From a bacterium (GTDB lineage: Bacteria; Vulcanimicrobiota; Vulcanimicrobiia; Vulcanimicrobiales; Vulcanimicrobiaceae), in the NCBI GenBank assembly GCA_021807065.1, contig JAKAPO010000184.1:1-5311 (forward strand): DNA of 5,311 nt, in the 5' to 3' direction. Positions 1-5,311 of this stretch are shown here, in pieces. Within the stretch, counting starts at the first letter, position 1, and every line of letters begins with the position of its first letter. The position numbers and the translations under genes are program-made. The notes under the pieces are model-generated. The model was not told where the DNA came from. It ran no database searches and worked only from the letters and a program-made list of their open reading frames with translations.

Positions 1-999
1 GCGACGGTGCGCAGCCTCGCGACCAGGTTGAAGCGAGAACGCCAGTTCGTTCCGTTCGACGCGCCCAAACCGGGGCGCGCGACCGTCGGCGGGACGCTCG
101 CTTCCGGATGGCTCGGCCCGCGCAGGCACCGCTACGGCTCACCGCGCGATCTCCTGATCGGATCGGGCATCGCGCTCGCCGACGGTACGCTGGCGCGCGC
201 CGGAGGCCTCGTCGTGAAGAACGTCGCGGGTTATGACATGAGCCGGCTCTACGCTGGATCCTTCGGCACGCTGGGCGTGCTCGCGTACGCAAATTTCAAG
301 ACGCTTCCACTGCCGCAGGTCATGCGCGCCTTCATCGCGCCGTTACCCGAAGGAACGCGGTCGCGAGCGCTCGTGCAATTGCGTTCGCTGCCGGTCGAAC
401 CGTCGGCCGCACTGTGGATCGAAGGTTTCGAAAAGGAGATCTCCGGTGACGATGGTTCTGAAGGCCGCGTCTTCGTTCTGCTCGAGAGCAGCGAGCCGCT
501 CATCGAACGTGCAACGCGCGAACTGCGCTCGGCGCTCGGCCGTGCCGGCGTTCCGGAGACTTGCGTCGTCGAGGCACGCGCTCGCGACCTTTTCGAGAGC
601 GTTGTCGATGCGTACGTCTCGACTGTTGCCGATCGCTCGATCACCTATCGCATCGCGGCGCGACCCGATCGTGTCGAGAGCTGCGCGCTCGATGCTCGCG
701 ACCTCGTCCGTCGCCTCGCGCTCGACGCTTCGGTCATCGCCGACCTCATGAACGGTGACGTCATCCTGCGTGCCAGCCGCAATGACACCCGGGATCTTGC
801 GCTCAAGTTTCACGTTCTCGACGACGCGCTGCACGATGCCGAACCGCGAGCGCGCATCATCGCCGGCGATCACCCGGCGCGTGCGGCGCTGCGCGTCTGG
901 GGCGCCGATCCGCCCGCAGTCGAGCGCATGCGAGCGCTCAAAGCGCAGTTCGACCCGAAGGGAATCCTCAACCCCGGCCGCTTCGTCTCGGGAATATAG
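1..999 (+). CDS. glcE: Glycolate oxidase FAD-binding subunit GlcE-like, 5' partial
   Basis: This is the C-terminal 332 residues of an FAD-linked oxidase of the GlcE type, a subunit of the membrane-associated glycolate oxidase complex (GlcDEF) that oxidises glycolate to glyoxylate. The frame is open from base 1, so the true start and the first part of the FAD_binding_4 domain lie upstream; the GTG at 7 is internal. Visible motifs, numbered from base 1, are GGT-A-G with GPRR (about 30-41), the VVKNVAGYD block (71-79) followed by SFGTLG (87-92), both typical of GlcE, and the C-terminal LKAQFDPKGILNPGRF signature (about 313-328) shared by GlcD/GlcE-type oxidases. The family is usually about 350-400 residues, so only a short N-terminal part is missing. 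It stops 11 nt before the next gene. No GlcF-like iron-sulfur gene follows, and GlcD/GlcF could be upstream. Another 2-hydroxy acid substrate is possible. Confidence 0.87.
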   Translation, partial: ATVRSLATRLKRERQFVPFDAPKPGRATVGGTLASGWLGPRRHRYGSPRDLLIGSGIALADGTLARAGGLVVKNVAGYDMSRLYAGSFGTLGVLAYANFKTLPLPQVMRAFIAPLPEGTRSRALVQLRSLPVEPSAALWIEGFEKEISGDDGSEGRVFVLLESSEPLIERATRELRSALGRAGVPETCVVEARARDLFESVVDAYVSTVADRSITYRIAARPDRVESCALDARDLVRRLALDASVIADLMNGDVILRASRNDTRDLALKFHVLDDALHDAEPRARIIAGDHPARAALRVWGADPPAVERMRALKAQFDPKGILNPGRFVSGI

Positions 1000-1010
1000 C
1001 CAGCGGGCCG

Positions 1011-2090
1011 GTGCTTCGAGATATTCGCTGGGCTGCCGGACACGTTGCGACGAGTGCGACGCGGCTCTCGATGCTTGCAGGGGGCGGAATCGGCGGCGCC
1101 TACGATCTCGCCCGCTTTCTGCGTTCCATTGTCCCGCGTGCGGCACGCGCGCTCGAAAGCATCCGCGAAATGGCGGAAGTTATCCCCGACGATCGGTTGC
1201 GCGCGCAAGCGCTCGCCTCGATCGGCGCGAAGGCGTATCACGTTGCCGGAGGATGCATTCTCGCCACGTTCTTGGCTCCCGCTGCAGCCGATCATTACAT
1301 CGAGATCGTCGCTCCGCTCGAAACGATATACGATTATCTCGATAACCTGTGCGACCGTCATCCGGAGGTGCCTATCTCCGCCTATCCCGTGCTGCACCGC
1401 GCGATCGCAGACGCACCCGACCCGTATGCGAACGCGGGTGGTTACTACGAACTCGGTCCGGCGGGCGACGACGGGGATTACCTCGTCTCGCTCGTTCGTC
1501 GTGTCCAGCGCGGGTTACGGCGTCTGGCCGATCACGAACTGCTGCGCGAACTCTTTCGCGAGGCGGCCCAACTCTACGGCGAGATGCAAACCTTCGTACA
1601 CTTCCCGCCAGGCGAACGGGAAGAGGCGTGCCAAGCCTGGTACGCGCGTCACGACGCACGTTACGGATATGTCGAGTGGCAGGAGTTCGCATGTGCTGCA
1701 GGGTCGCAGTTCCAGGTCTACGCGCCGCTCTTCATGCTATTCGACGGGGAGTACGACGCAATCGCCGACTCGTACGGCGCCTACTTTCCGGCGGTCAGTG
1801 CGCTGCACGTGCTCTTCGACTCGTTCATCGATCAGCAAGAAGACCGCGAGCACGGCGATCTCAACTTCGTCTCGGTCTACGGGAACGACGAGCGGTTCTT
1901 CGAACGCGTCGACTACCTGACGCGTTGCGCAACCCGCGGATTCTCGCGCCTTCCGCATCCGCAGCGTCATCGCTTCGTCTTGCGTACGATGGCACTCTTC
2001 TATCTCACGCACCCTAAAGTCTACGAACAACGGTTAGACCGGCAAGCGCAGGCACTGCTGCGCGTTATCGATCTCGCGTTGGAGTCCTGA
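1011..2090 (+). CDS. DUF2600 / YtpB-like terpene synthase (tetraprenyl-beta-curcumene synthase family)
   Basis: A 359-residue protein that I recognise as the DUF2600 family, whose characterised member, Bacillus YtpB, cyclises heptaprenyl diphosphate (C35) to tetraprenyl-beta-curcumene. What is seen: an N-terminal block with ALASIGAKAYHVAGG (about 67-81); a first acidic motif D108-Y-L-D111-N-L-C-D115-R, matching the family's DYLDNLCDR; and a second acidic motif starting D270-S-F-I-D274-Q-Q-E-D278-R with H281-G-D-L-N-F286 after it. These acidic clusters are inferred to hold Mg2+ and the diphosphate, as in class I terpene synthases. The length suits the family, and no signal peptide or clear membrane span is seen. 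The GTG at 1011 gives the longest product; ATG at 1071 (residue 21) is an alternative, and neither has a good Shine-Dalgarno. It sits 11 nt after glcE and 4 nt before the next gene. Substrate chain length and product are unknown; no prenyl diphosphate synthase or cyclase partner is in the window. Confidence 0.85.
   Translation: MLRDIRWAAGHVATSATRLSMLAGGGIGGAYDLARFLRSIVPRAARALESIREMAEVIPDDRLRAQALASIGAKAYHVAGGCILATFLAPAAADHYIEIVAPLETIYDYLDNLCDRHPEVPISAYPVLHRAIADAPDPYANAGGYYELGPAGDDGDYLVSLVRRVQRGLRRLADHELLRELFREAAQLYGEMQTFVHFPPGEREEACQAWYARHDARYGYVEWQEFACAAGSQFQVYAPLFMLFDGEYDAIADSYGAYFPAVSALHVLFDSFIDQQEDREHGDLNFVSVYGNDERFFERVDYLTRCATRGFSRLPHPQRHRFVLRTMALFYLTHPKVYEQRLDRQAQALLRVIDLALES
2081..2084 (+). 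promoter_or_regulatory. Ribosome binding site GGAG supporting the TTG start at 2095
   Basis: GGAG lies inside the last codons of the terpene synthase gene, 10 nt before the TTG at 2095. It is the best Shine-Dalgarno-like sequence in the left gene cluster. It supports the TTG as the start, because the Rossmann glycine motif begins only eight codons later and no ATG or GTG lies in frame between them. The spacing is slightly long, so the site is plausible rather than certain. Confidence 0.5.
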
Positions 2091-2094
2091 CGCC

Positions 2095-2940
2095 TTGACC
2101 CTGCGAGTCGCCGTCTTGGGTGCGAGCGGTTTCGTCGGCGGGGCCCTCTGCGCCGCTCTGCGCGCGCGCGGTGACGAACTCGAACCCCTCTCGCTGCGTG
2201 ATCCAGAGGAAGCCGCGCAGCGCGGAGCGACTTGCGACGTCATCGTCAACCTGGCGGGTGAGCCCGTCGTACGGCGTTGGAACCCGGCTGTGAAGCGACG
2301 CATTCTAGAGAGCCGCACGACCTTGCCACGCGATTTTCTCGCCCGAATCGCACTCCTGCGTCCGCGCGCGCACGCCTACGTGAGTGCGTCAGCGATCGGG
2401 TATTACGGTGCGACCGGCGACGCGTTCCTCGACGAGACGAGTCCTCCGGGAAAGGATTTCCTCGCCCAGATCTGCGTCGAATGGGAACGCGTCGCGCGAA
2501 GCGCGGAGTCGCTCGGTCTTCGCGTTGCGTGCATTCGTACGGGACTGGCGCTCGGTCGCGGAGGTGCGCTGGCAAAGATGGTGCCGGCATTTCGGTTCGG
2601 TTTCGGCGGCCGCATCGGCAGCGGCAATCAATGGTATTCCTGGATTCACATCGACGATCTCGTCGGCATCTATCTGCTCGCCATCGACGCAGCGCAAGGA
2701 ACCATCAATGCCGTTGCTCCCGAACCGGCGCGGAACAAGGACTTTGCGACGATGCTCGGCCGCGTGTTGCACCGACCCGCGGTCCTTCCCGTGCCTACGT
2801 TCGCGTTACGCCTTGCTCTCGGAGAGGGTGCGGGCGCGGTTCTCAGCGGCCAGCGCGTCGTGCCGCGCCGTGCGCGGGAGCTGGGTTATCGCTTCGCGTT
2901 TCCCAACCTCGAACAGGCGTTGACCGCACTGCTAAGATGA
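2095..2940 (+). CDS. TIGR01777 family epimerase-like NAD(P)-binding protein (YfcH/SulA-like)
   Basis: A 281-residue atypical short-chain dehydrogenase of the TIGR01777 family. It has an N-terminal Rossmann motif GASGFVG (9-15), NLAGEPVVRRW (52-62) followed by the KRRILESR segment (67-74), SASAIGYYG (97-105) carrying the position of the SDR catalytic Tyr, RTGLALGRGGALAKM (148-162), and GSGNQWYSWIHIDDLVG (175-191). The C-terminal part (about 230-280), with LRLALGEGAGAVLSGQRVVP and a GYRFAFPNLEQAL end, fits the DUF1731 domain. Length is slightly short of the usual 290-310. The start must be TTG at 2095, as the nucleotide-binding motif follows at once. It lies 4 nt after the terpene synthase stop and its own stop overlaps the next start (ATGA), so it is in the same operon and probably coupled. 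The reaction is unknown for most of the family. A cytosolic NAD(P)-dependent reductase or epimerase role is the family-level inference. Confidence 0.9.
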   Translation: MTLRVAVLGASGFVGGALCAALRARGDELEPLSLRDPEEAAQRGATCDVIVNLAGEPVVRRWNPAVKRRILESRTTLPRDFLARIALLRPRAHAYVSASAIGYYGATGDAFLDETSPPGKDFLAQICVEWERVARSAESLGLRVACIRTGLALGRGGALAKMVPAFRFGFGGRIGSGNQWYSWIHIDDLVGIYLLAIDAAQGTINAVAPEPARNKDFATMLGRVLHRPAVLPVPTFALRLALGEGAGAVLSGQRVVPRRARELGYRFAFPNLEQALTALLR

Positions 2941-3473
2941 GCGAACGCCACTCGCTCTCGACGGCGCGCCTCGAGATGCTGCCCGTCTCACCCGCACATG
3001 CCGAACTGACCTGGCCCTACCTGCGGAACGAGGAAATGTGGGAGTTTTTTCCGGCGCTGCGCCCACCGACGATCGAAGCGTTGCGGCAGCGGTACGAGCG
3101 CTGGAGTCACGAGATGCCGTACCTCGGAGCGCCGGAGCGATGGGAGAATTGGATCTGCGCGCGACGCAACGACGGTAGCGCGGTAGGCGAAGCGCAGGCC
3201 ACCTATGCGGGAACCACGCTCTACATCGCCTATAGCGTTTTTCCGCCGTTCCGCCGGCGAGGATTTGCGCGCGAGTCGATGCGTGAAGTCTTGCGTCATG
3301 CCAAGGAGATGCATCGCTCGCAGATCGCGATCTGCGAGATGGCGGCGGAGAACAGCGGCTCCATCGCGGTCGCGGAGGCCCTTGGCTTCGAGCGTGTCAA
3401 CGTCCGCGAGCAGATGGACTCAGGATTGGGTTACGAAGGGAAGGAGTATGTCTACCGGCTAGCGTTGCGTTGA
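2937..3473 (+). CDS. GNAT family N-acetyltransferase (RimJ/RimL-like)
   Basis: A 178-residue GCN5-related acetyltransferase of the Acetyltransf_3 type. The opening STARLEMLPVSPAHAEL (8-24) is the usual first strand and helix of RimJ/RimL-like enzymes. The acetyl-CoA pyrophosphate-binding motif is PPFRRRGFARESM (103-115; R106-x-x-G109-x-A111). The C-terminal motif, with N139-S-G-S and EALGFERV (147-154), is the classic N-x-x-S/A-x-x-x-x-x-x-LGF arrangement, followed by Y171-V-Y-R-L. The ATG at 2937 overlaps the upstream stop as ATGA, so it is probably translated by coupling; only a weak TAAG precedes it. The reading frame stays open far upstream inside the previous gene, but homology begins at this start. 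The acceptor (a protein N-terminus, an amino acid, an antibiotic or another amine) cannot be read from the sequence. It is the last gene of the cluster. Confidence 0.9.
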   Translation: MSERHSLSTARLEMLPVSPAHAELTWPYLRNEEMWEFFPALRPPTIEALRQRYERWSHEMPYLGAPERWENWICARRNDGSAVGEAQATYAGTTLYIAYSVFPPFRRRGFARESMREVLRHAKEMHRSQIAICEMAAENSGSIAVAEALGFERVNVREQMDSGLGYEGKEYVYRLALR

Positions 3474-3479
3474 GGCGCC

Positions 3480-3525
3480 TCCCTCGACGTCGGACGCGCC
3501 TGCGCGCGTCCTCGCTCGGGATGAT
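3480..3525 (-). repeat. REP-like dispersed repeat, copy A
   Basis: Read on the - strand this 46-nt stretch starts ATCATCCCGAGC and ends GTCGAGGGA, with an 8-bp perfect hairpin between the two (GGACGCGC at 3492-3499, loop CTGC, GCGCGTCC at 3504-3511). Head and tail match copy B on the other strand (CCTGAGC...GTCGAAGGG). The pattern resembles the short interspersed palindromic repeats of many high-GC bacterial genomes. The match is by eye; a genome-wide count would settle it. Confidence 0.5.
3492..3511. terminator. Perfect 8-bp GC-rich hairpin, possible transcription barrier
   Basis: GGACGCGC and GCGCGTCC are exact inverted copies around a 4-nt loop, 18 nt after the stop of the acetyltransferase gene. 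No T-run follows on either strand, so it is not a canonical intrinsic terminator. It could slow polymerase, stabilise the 3' end of the mRNA, or simply be the core of the repeat in which it lies. Confidence 0.3.
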
Positions 3526-3553
3526 ACGGTGGCTTCCTCGGCGCCGCCCAACC

Positions 3554-3591
3554 TGTCCTGAGCGCCTCGCGCAGCAGTCGTAGTCGAAGGG
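3554..3591 (+). repeat. REP-like dispersed repeat, copy B
   Basis: This begins TGTCCTGAGC (3554-3563) and ends GTCGAAGGG (3583-3591), the same head and tail as copy A but on the opposite strand. Between them is a small hairpin, GCGC-CTC-GCGC (3562-3572). Copies A and B therefore form an inverted pair 28 nt apart, an arrangement often seen for REP-type elements between convergent genes. Confidence 0.5.
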
Positions 3592-3636
3592 CTCGCTGAT
3601 GTGGAAACCCCGAGTCCGAAGGAGACCGGATAGGTA

Positions 3637-3670
3637 GCCCCGCAGGGGCCATGGTGTGCTCGGGATGACA
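3637..3670 (-). repeat. REP-like repeat head, copy C, with hairpin
   Basis: On the - strand this reads TGTCATCCCGAGC (3670-3658), sharing 11 bases (TCATCCCGAGC) exactly with the head of copy A. It is followed by a 5-bp hairpin (GCCCC at 3637-3641, loop GCA, GGGGC at 3645-3649). I do not see the GTCGARGGR tail close by, so this copy may be partial, or its tail may be the one shared with copy B further along. Confidence 0.4.
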
Positions 3671-3706
3671 ATCTTAACGCAGGCGTCCGGAGGCAGGCAT
3701 CCCTTT

Positions 3707-3720
3707 CGTTCGCACGAACG
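3707..3720. terminator. Short inverted repeat downstream of trxB, weak terminator candidate
   Basis: CGTTCG and CGAACG flank CA, giving a possible 5-bp stem with a 4-nt loop 24 nt past the thioredoxin reductase stop. On the trxB strand it is followed by AAAGGG rather than a T-run, so intrinsic termination is doubtful. It may be chance or a protein-binding palindrome. Confidence 0.2.
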
Positions 3721-3744
3721 TGCAGGCGTCGTCGGACATGAGTC

Positions 3745-4716
3745 CTATCTGATCCGTTGCACGTTAACCAGCGGTGGAGCGAACTCTAAGGCTTCTAAGT
3801 ATTTTTCGGCGTCCATTGCCGCTTTGCAGCCCGAGCCCGCCGCGGTGATGGCCTGACGATAGCGGTGATCGTAGACGTCGCCGGCGACGAAGACGCCTTC
3901 GACGCTCGTTGACGTGCCGTCGGGCGAGAGAATGTACCCGGCGTCGTCGAGCGCCAGCTGGCCGCGGAAGATCGACGTATTGGGCGAGTGTCCGATCGCA
4001 ACGAAGAGCGCGTCGCAATCGAAATCGTAGAGACTCTTATCGAGCACGTTGCGCAGGCGCAGGCCGGTCACCTTCTCCTCGCCGAGCACGGCCTCGATGA
4101 TCGTGTTCCATATAAAATCGATCTTCGGATGTGCTTGGGCACGCTCCGCCATGATCTTGCTTGCCCGCAACGCATCGCGGCGATGCACCACCGTGACACG
4201 CCGCGCGAAGCGCGTCAGGAAGAGCGCCTCCTCCATCGCGGAGTCGCCGCCACCGGCGACGACGATGTGCCTATCTTTGAAAAAGGCGCCGTCGCAGGTC
4301 GCGCACGAGGAGACGCCACGCCCGCGAAGGAGCTCTTCGCCGGGAATCCCCAGCCAACGTGCGCTCGCGCCGGTTGCGACGATGACGGCGCGTGCTGCGA
4401 AGGCTTCGTCGCTCGTCCGCACGAGCAGGGGCGTTGCGGAGAAATCGACGGCGGTTGCGTCAACGTCGAGGATGCGCGTTCCGAACCGCTCGGCCTGCTC
4501 GCGAAACTTCACCATGAGGTCGGGACCCATGATACCATCCGGGAAACCAGGGTAGTTCTCCACGTCGGTCGTCAGCATGAGCTGACCGCCGTAGAGACCG
4601 CCGGCGAGCATGAGCGGGCGAAGGTTGGCTCGAGCCGCGTAGACGGCCGCGGTAAGGCCGGCTGGACCGGAGCCGACGATGACGATGCGCTCGATGTTCA
4701 CGCTCGCTCTAACCAT
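3745..4716 (-). CDS. trxB: Thioredoxin-disulfide reductase
   Basis: A 323-residue flavoprotein that uses NADPH to reduce thioredoxin in the cytoplasm. Numbered from the chosen ATG: FAD-binding GSGPAGL (15-21) and the AVYAARANL helix (24-32), GGQL-TT-VENYPGFP (44-59), the redox-active CATC (138-141), NADPH-binding GGGDSAMEEA (155-164), HRRDALRASK (178-187) whose arginines indicate NADPH over NADH, GHSPNT (242-247), and the second FAD motif GVFVAGDV (274-281) with RQAITAAGSGC (287-297). All key residues are present and the length is typical. I chose ATG at 4716; GTG at 4701 (just before NIERIVIVG) is about as good, and ATG at 4755 would add 13 unconserved residues and nearly touch the divergent gene. 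None has a clear Shine-Dalgarno. No thioredoxin gene adjoins it. It converges with the acetyltransferase gene and diverges from the DUF4337 gene. Confidence 0.97.
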   Translation of the reverse strand: MVRASVNIERIVIVGSGPAGLTAAVYAARANLRPLMLAGGLYGGQLMLTTDVENYPGFPDGIMGPDLMVKFREQAERFGTRILDVDATAVDFSATPLLVRTSDEAFAARAVIVATGASARWLGIPGEELLRGRGVSSCATCDGAFFKDRHIVVAGGGDSAMEEALFLTRFARRVTVVHRRDALRASKIMAERAQAHPKIDFIWNTIIEAVLGEEKVTGLRLRNVLDKSLYDFDCDALFVAIGHSPNTSIFRGQLALDDAGYILSPDGTSTSVEGVFVAGDVYDHRYRQAITAAGSGCKAAMDAEKYLEALEFAPPLVNVQRIR

Positions 4717-4778
4717 ATCGTGACGAGCGCGGTTGCAGAGCGCCAGGCAGGCCACGCCGCCCCGGCGTACTAGTGGAA
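4717..4778. promoter_or_regulatory. Divergent spacer that must hold the trxB and DUF4337 promoters
   Basis: These 62 nt separate the starts of two divergently transcribed genes, so promoters for both should lie here or just inside the gene ends. I could not find a convincing -35/-10 pair on either strand. Before the + strand ATG only a weak AGTGGAA resembles a ribosome binding site. Shared regulation of the two genes is possible from the geometry alone but has no motif to back it. Confidence 0.35.
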
Positions 4779-5311
4779 ATGGCCGAATTCAATGCGTCAG
4801 CGACGATGCGCGAAGTCCACGAGCGCGCCGAAAAGGGCGATCGTGAAGCGAAGTTCATTCCGATTGGCGCCGCCGTCATCGCGGTCTTTGCCGCCATCGC
4901 CACATTGATGTCGAACCACTCGTCGGTCGCGGGGCTCGAGGCCCGTACGATGGCAGGAATCAGCCAAACGAGAGCGGCGGACCAATACAACTACTACGAA
5001 TCCAGCCGGATGAAGATCGAAATCGACCGAGGACTGCTGCAAGCCGGCCTTGTGAACTCGAGCGCTCGTTCGATCCTGCAAAGTCGCATAGCCAAAGAAA
5101 CGGAGAAGTCGGCGCGGATCCTGATCGTGGCGCAGCGCTATCAGCGCGATTCGGATGTCCAAATGGATCAGGCGGAGCGCGCAATGCGGTCGTACGAAAA
5201 GTACGAGGTTGCAACGACGCTCTTCGAAGTCTGCGTCGTACTGGTCTCGATCACGGCGCTGATGCGAACGCGCGCGCTTCTCTACGTCGCCGCGCCCGCG
5301 ATCGTCATCGC
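4779..5311 (+). CDS. DUF4337 family membrane protein, 3' partial
   Basis: At least 177 residues, open to the end of the window. The layout matches DUF4337: a short charged N-terminus (1-25), a first membrane span (about 27-45, IPIGAAVIAVFAAIATLM), a long polar and probably helical region (50-142) with the family-like T-R-A-A-D-Q-Y-N-Y-Y-E-S segment (64-75), a second span (about 146-162, TTLFEVCVVLVSITALM), then MRTRALLY and the start of a third span (166 onward). The family is found in many bacteria and has no established function; it is predicted to sit in the inner membrane with the middle helical part on one side. The ATG at 4779 is preceded by a weak AGTGGAA. An internal ATG at 4806 is less likely because the family's N-terminal charged stretch would be cut short. 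It is divergent from trxB. Confidence 0.8.
   Translation, partial: MAEFNASATMREVHERAEKGDREAKFIPIGAAVIAVFAAIATLMSNHSSVAGLEARTMAGISQTRAADQYNYYESSRMKIEIDRGLLQAGLVNSSARSILQSRIAKETEKSARILIVAQRYQRDSDVQMDQAERAMRSYEKYEVATTLFEVCVVLVSITALMRTRALLYVAAPAIVI

Larger units (their letters stand above)
3474..3744. other. Non-coding gap between convergent genes
   Basis: The 271 nt between the acetyltransferase stop and the thioredoxin reductase stop contain no convincing gene. Short open frames on the - strand here (about 66-70 codons) are rich in Arg, Ala and Pro, have no recognisable domain, and run across the repeat copies. The stretch holds repeat copies A to C, a 9-nt direct repeat GCAGGCGTC (3679-3687 and 3722-3730), and a 6-bp inverted repeat at 3707-3720. 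No typical T-tract terminator was found for either flanking gene. Confidence 0.7.

Noticed and set aside
343..1146. 267-codon open frame on the - strand across the glcE gene
   Set aside because: It overlaps recognised coding sequence on the other strand, is Arg-rich and has no recognisable motif.
2277..2936. Long in-frame extension upstream of the acetyltransferase, suggesting a larger fusion protein
   Set aside because: The extension lies out of frame within the well-supported TIGR01777 gene and is Arg/Ser-rich with no domain; GNAT homology begins at the ATG at 2937.
3452..3671. Two short - strand open frames (66 and 70 codons) in the convergent gap
   Set aside because: They run through the repeat copies, lack ribosome binding sites and any domain, and their Arg/Pro-rich composition is what GC-rich repeats produce in any frame.
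3679..3730. 9-nt direct repeat GCAGGCGTC as a possible attachment site or operator
   Set aside because: Only two short copies, no integrase or regulator nearby, and the length is close to chance in GC-rich DNA.
4701..4740. A possible -35/-10 pair (CTGCAA, 15 nt, TATGGT) on the - strand for trxB
   Set aside because: The spacing is short, both hexamers are poor matches, and the -10 would overlap the chosen ATG.
3988..4773. 261-codon open frame on the + strand opposite trxB
   Set aside because: It is the antisense of a strongly supported thioredoxin reductase gene; its translation shows no domain and is a by-product of high-GC codon use.

Overview
The window looks like chromosomal housekeeping and accessory sequence from a high-GC bacterium (clearly above 60% G+C by eye, with G/C-ending codons throughout). 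Weak Shine-Dalgarno sequences, GTG and TTG starts, and the mix of families (a GlcE-type FAD subunit, a YtpB/DUF2600 terpene synthase, a TIGR01777 epimerase-like protein, a DUF4337 membrane protein) would fit a lineage such as Candidatus Eremiobacterota (WPS-2) or another poorly cultured high-GC phylum. That placement is an impression, not something the sequence proves. I see no rRNA, tRNA, CRISPR array, transposase or phage gene.

Left part (1-3473, + strand): four tightly packed genes that look like one transcription unit. They are the 3' part of a glycolate oxidase GlcE-like subunit (start lies upstream of the window), a complete DUF2600/tetraprenyl-beta-curcumene synthase-like protein, a TIGR01777 NAD(P)-binding protein, and a GNAT acetyltransferase. 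The gaps are 11 nt, 4 nt and a 4-nt ATGA overlap, so translation of the last genes is probably coupled.

Middle (3474-3744): a 271-nt non-coding stretch between convergent genes. It holds three diverged copies of a short signature, YCCYGAGC...GTCGARGGR (one copy has only the head), with small GC-rich hairpins. It looks like a cluster of dispersed REP-like repeats and may also work as a two-sided transcription barrier.

Right part (3745-5311): a complete thioredoxin reductase gene on the - strand with all the expected motifs, then a short divergent spacer, then a + strand DUF4337 membrane protein cut by the window end.

Functionally, TrxB supplies reduced thioredoxin, and GlcE would help oxidise glycolate or another 2-hydroxy acid. 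The terpene synthase is the most unusual member. Its product and its partner enzymes (a long-chain prenyl diphosphate synthase and a squalene-hopene-cyclase-like enzyme) cannot be seen here. I found no clear evidence of a wholly new system. The points most worth following are the terpene synthase in an unexpected operon and the repeat cluster.
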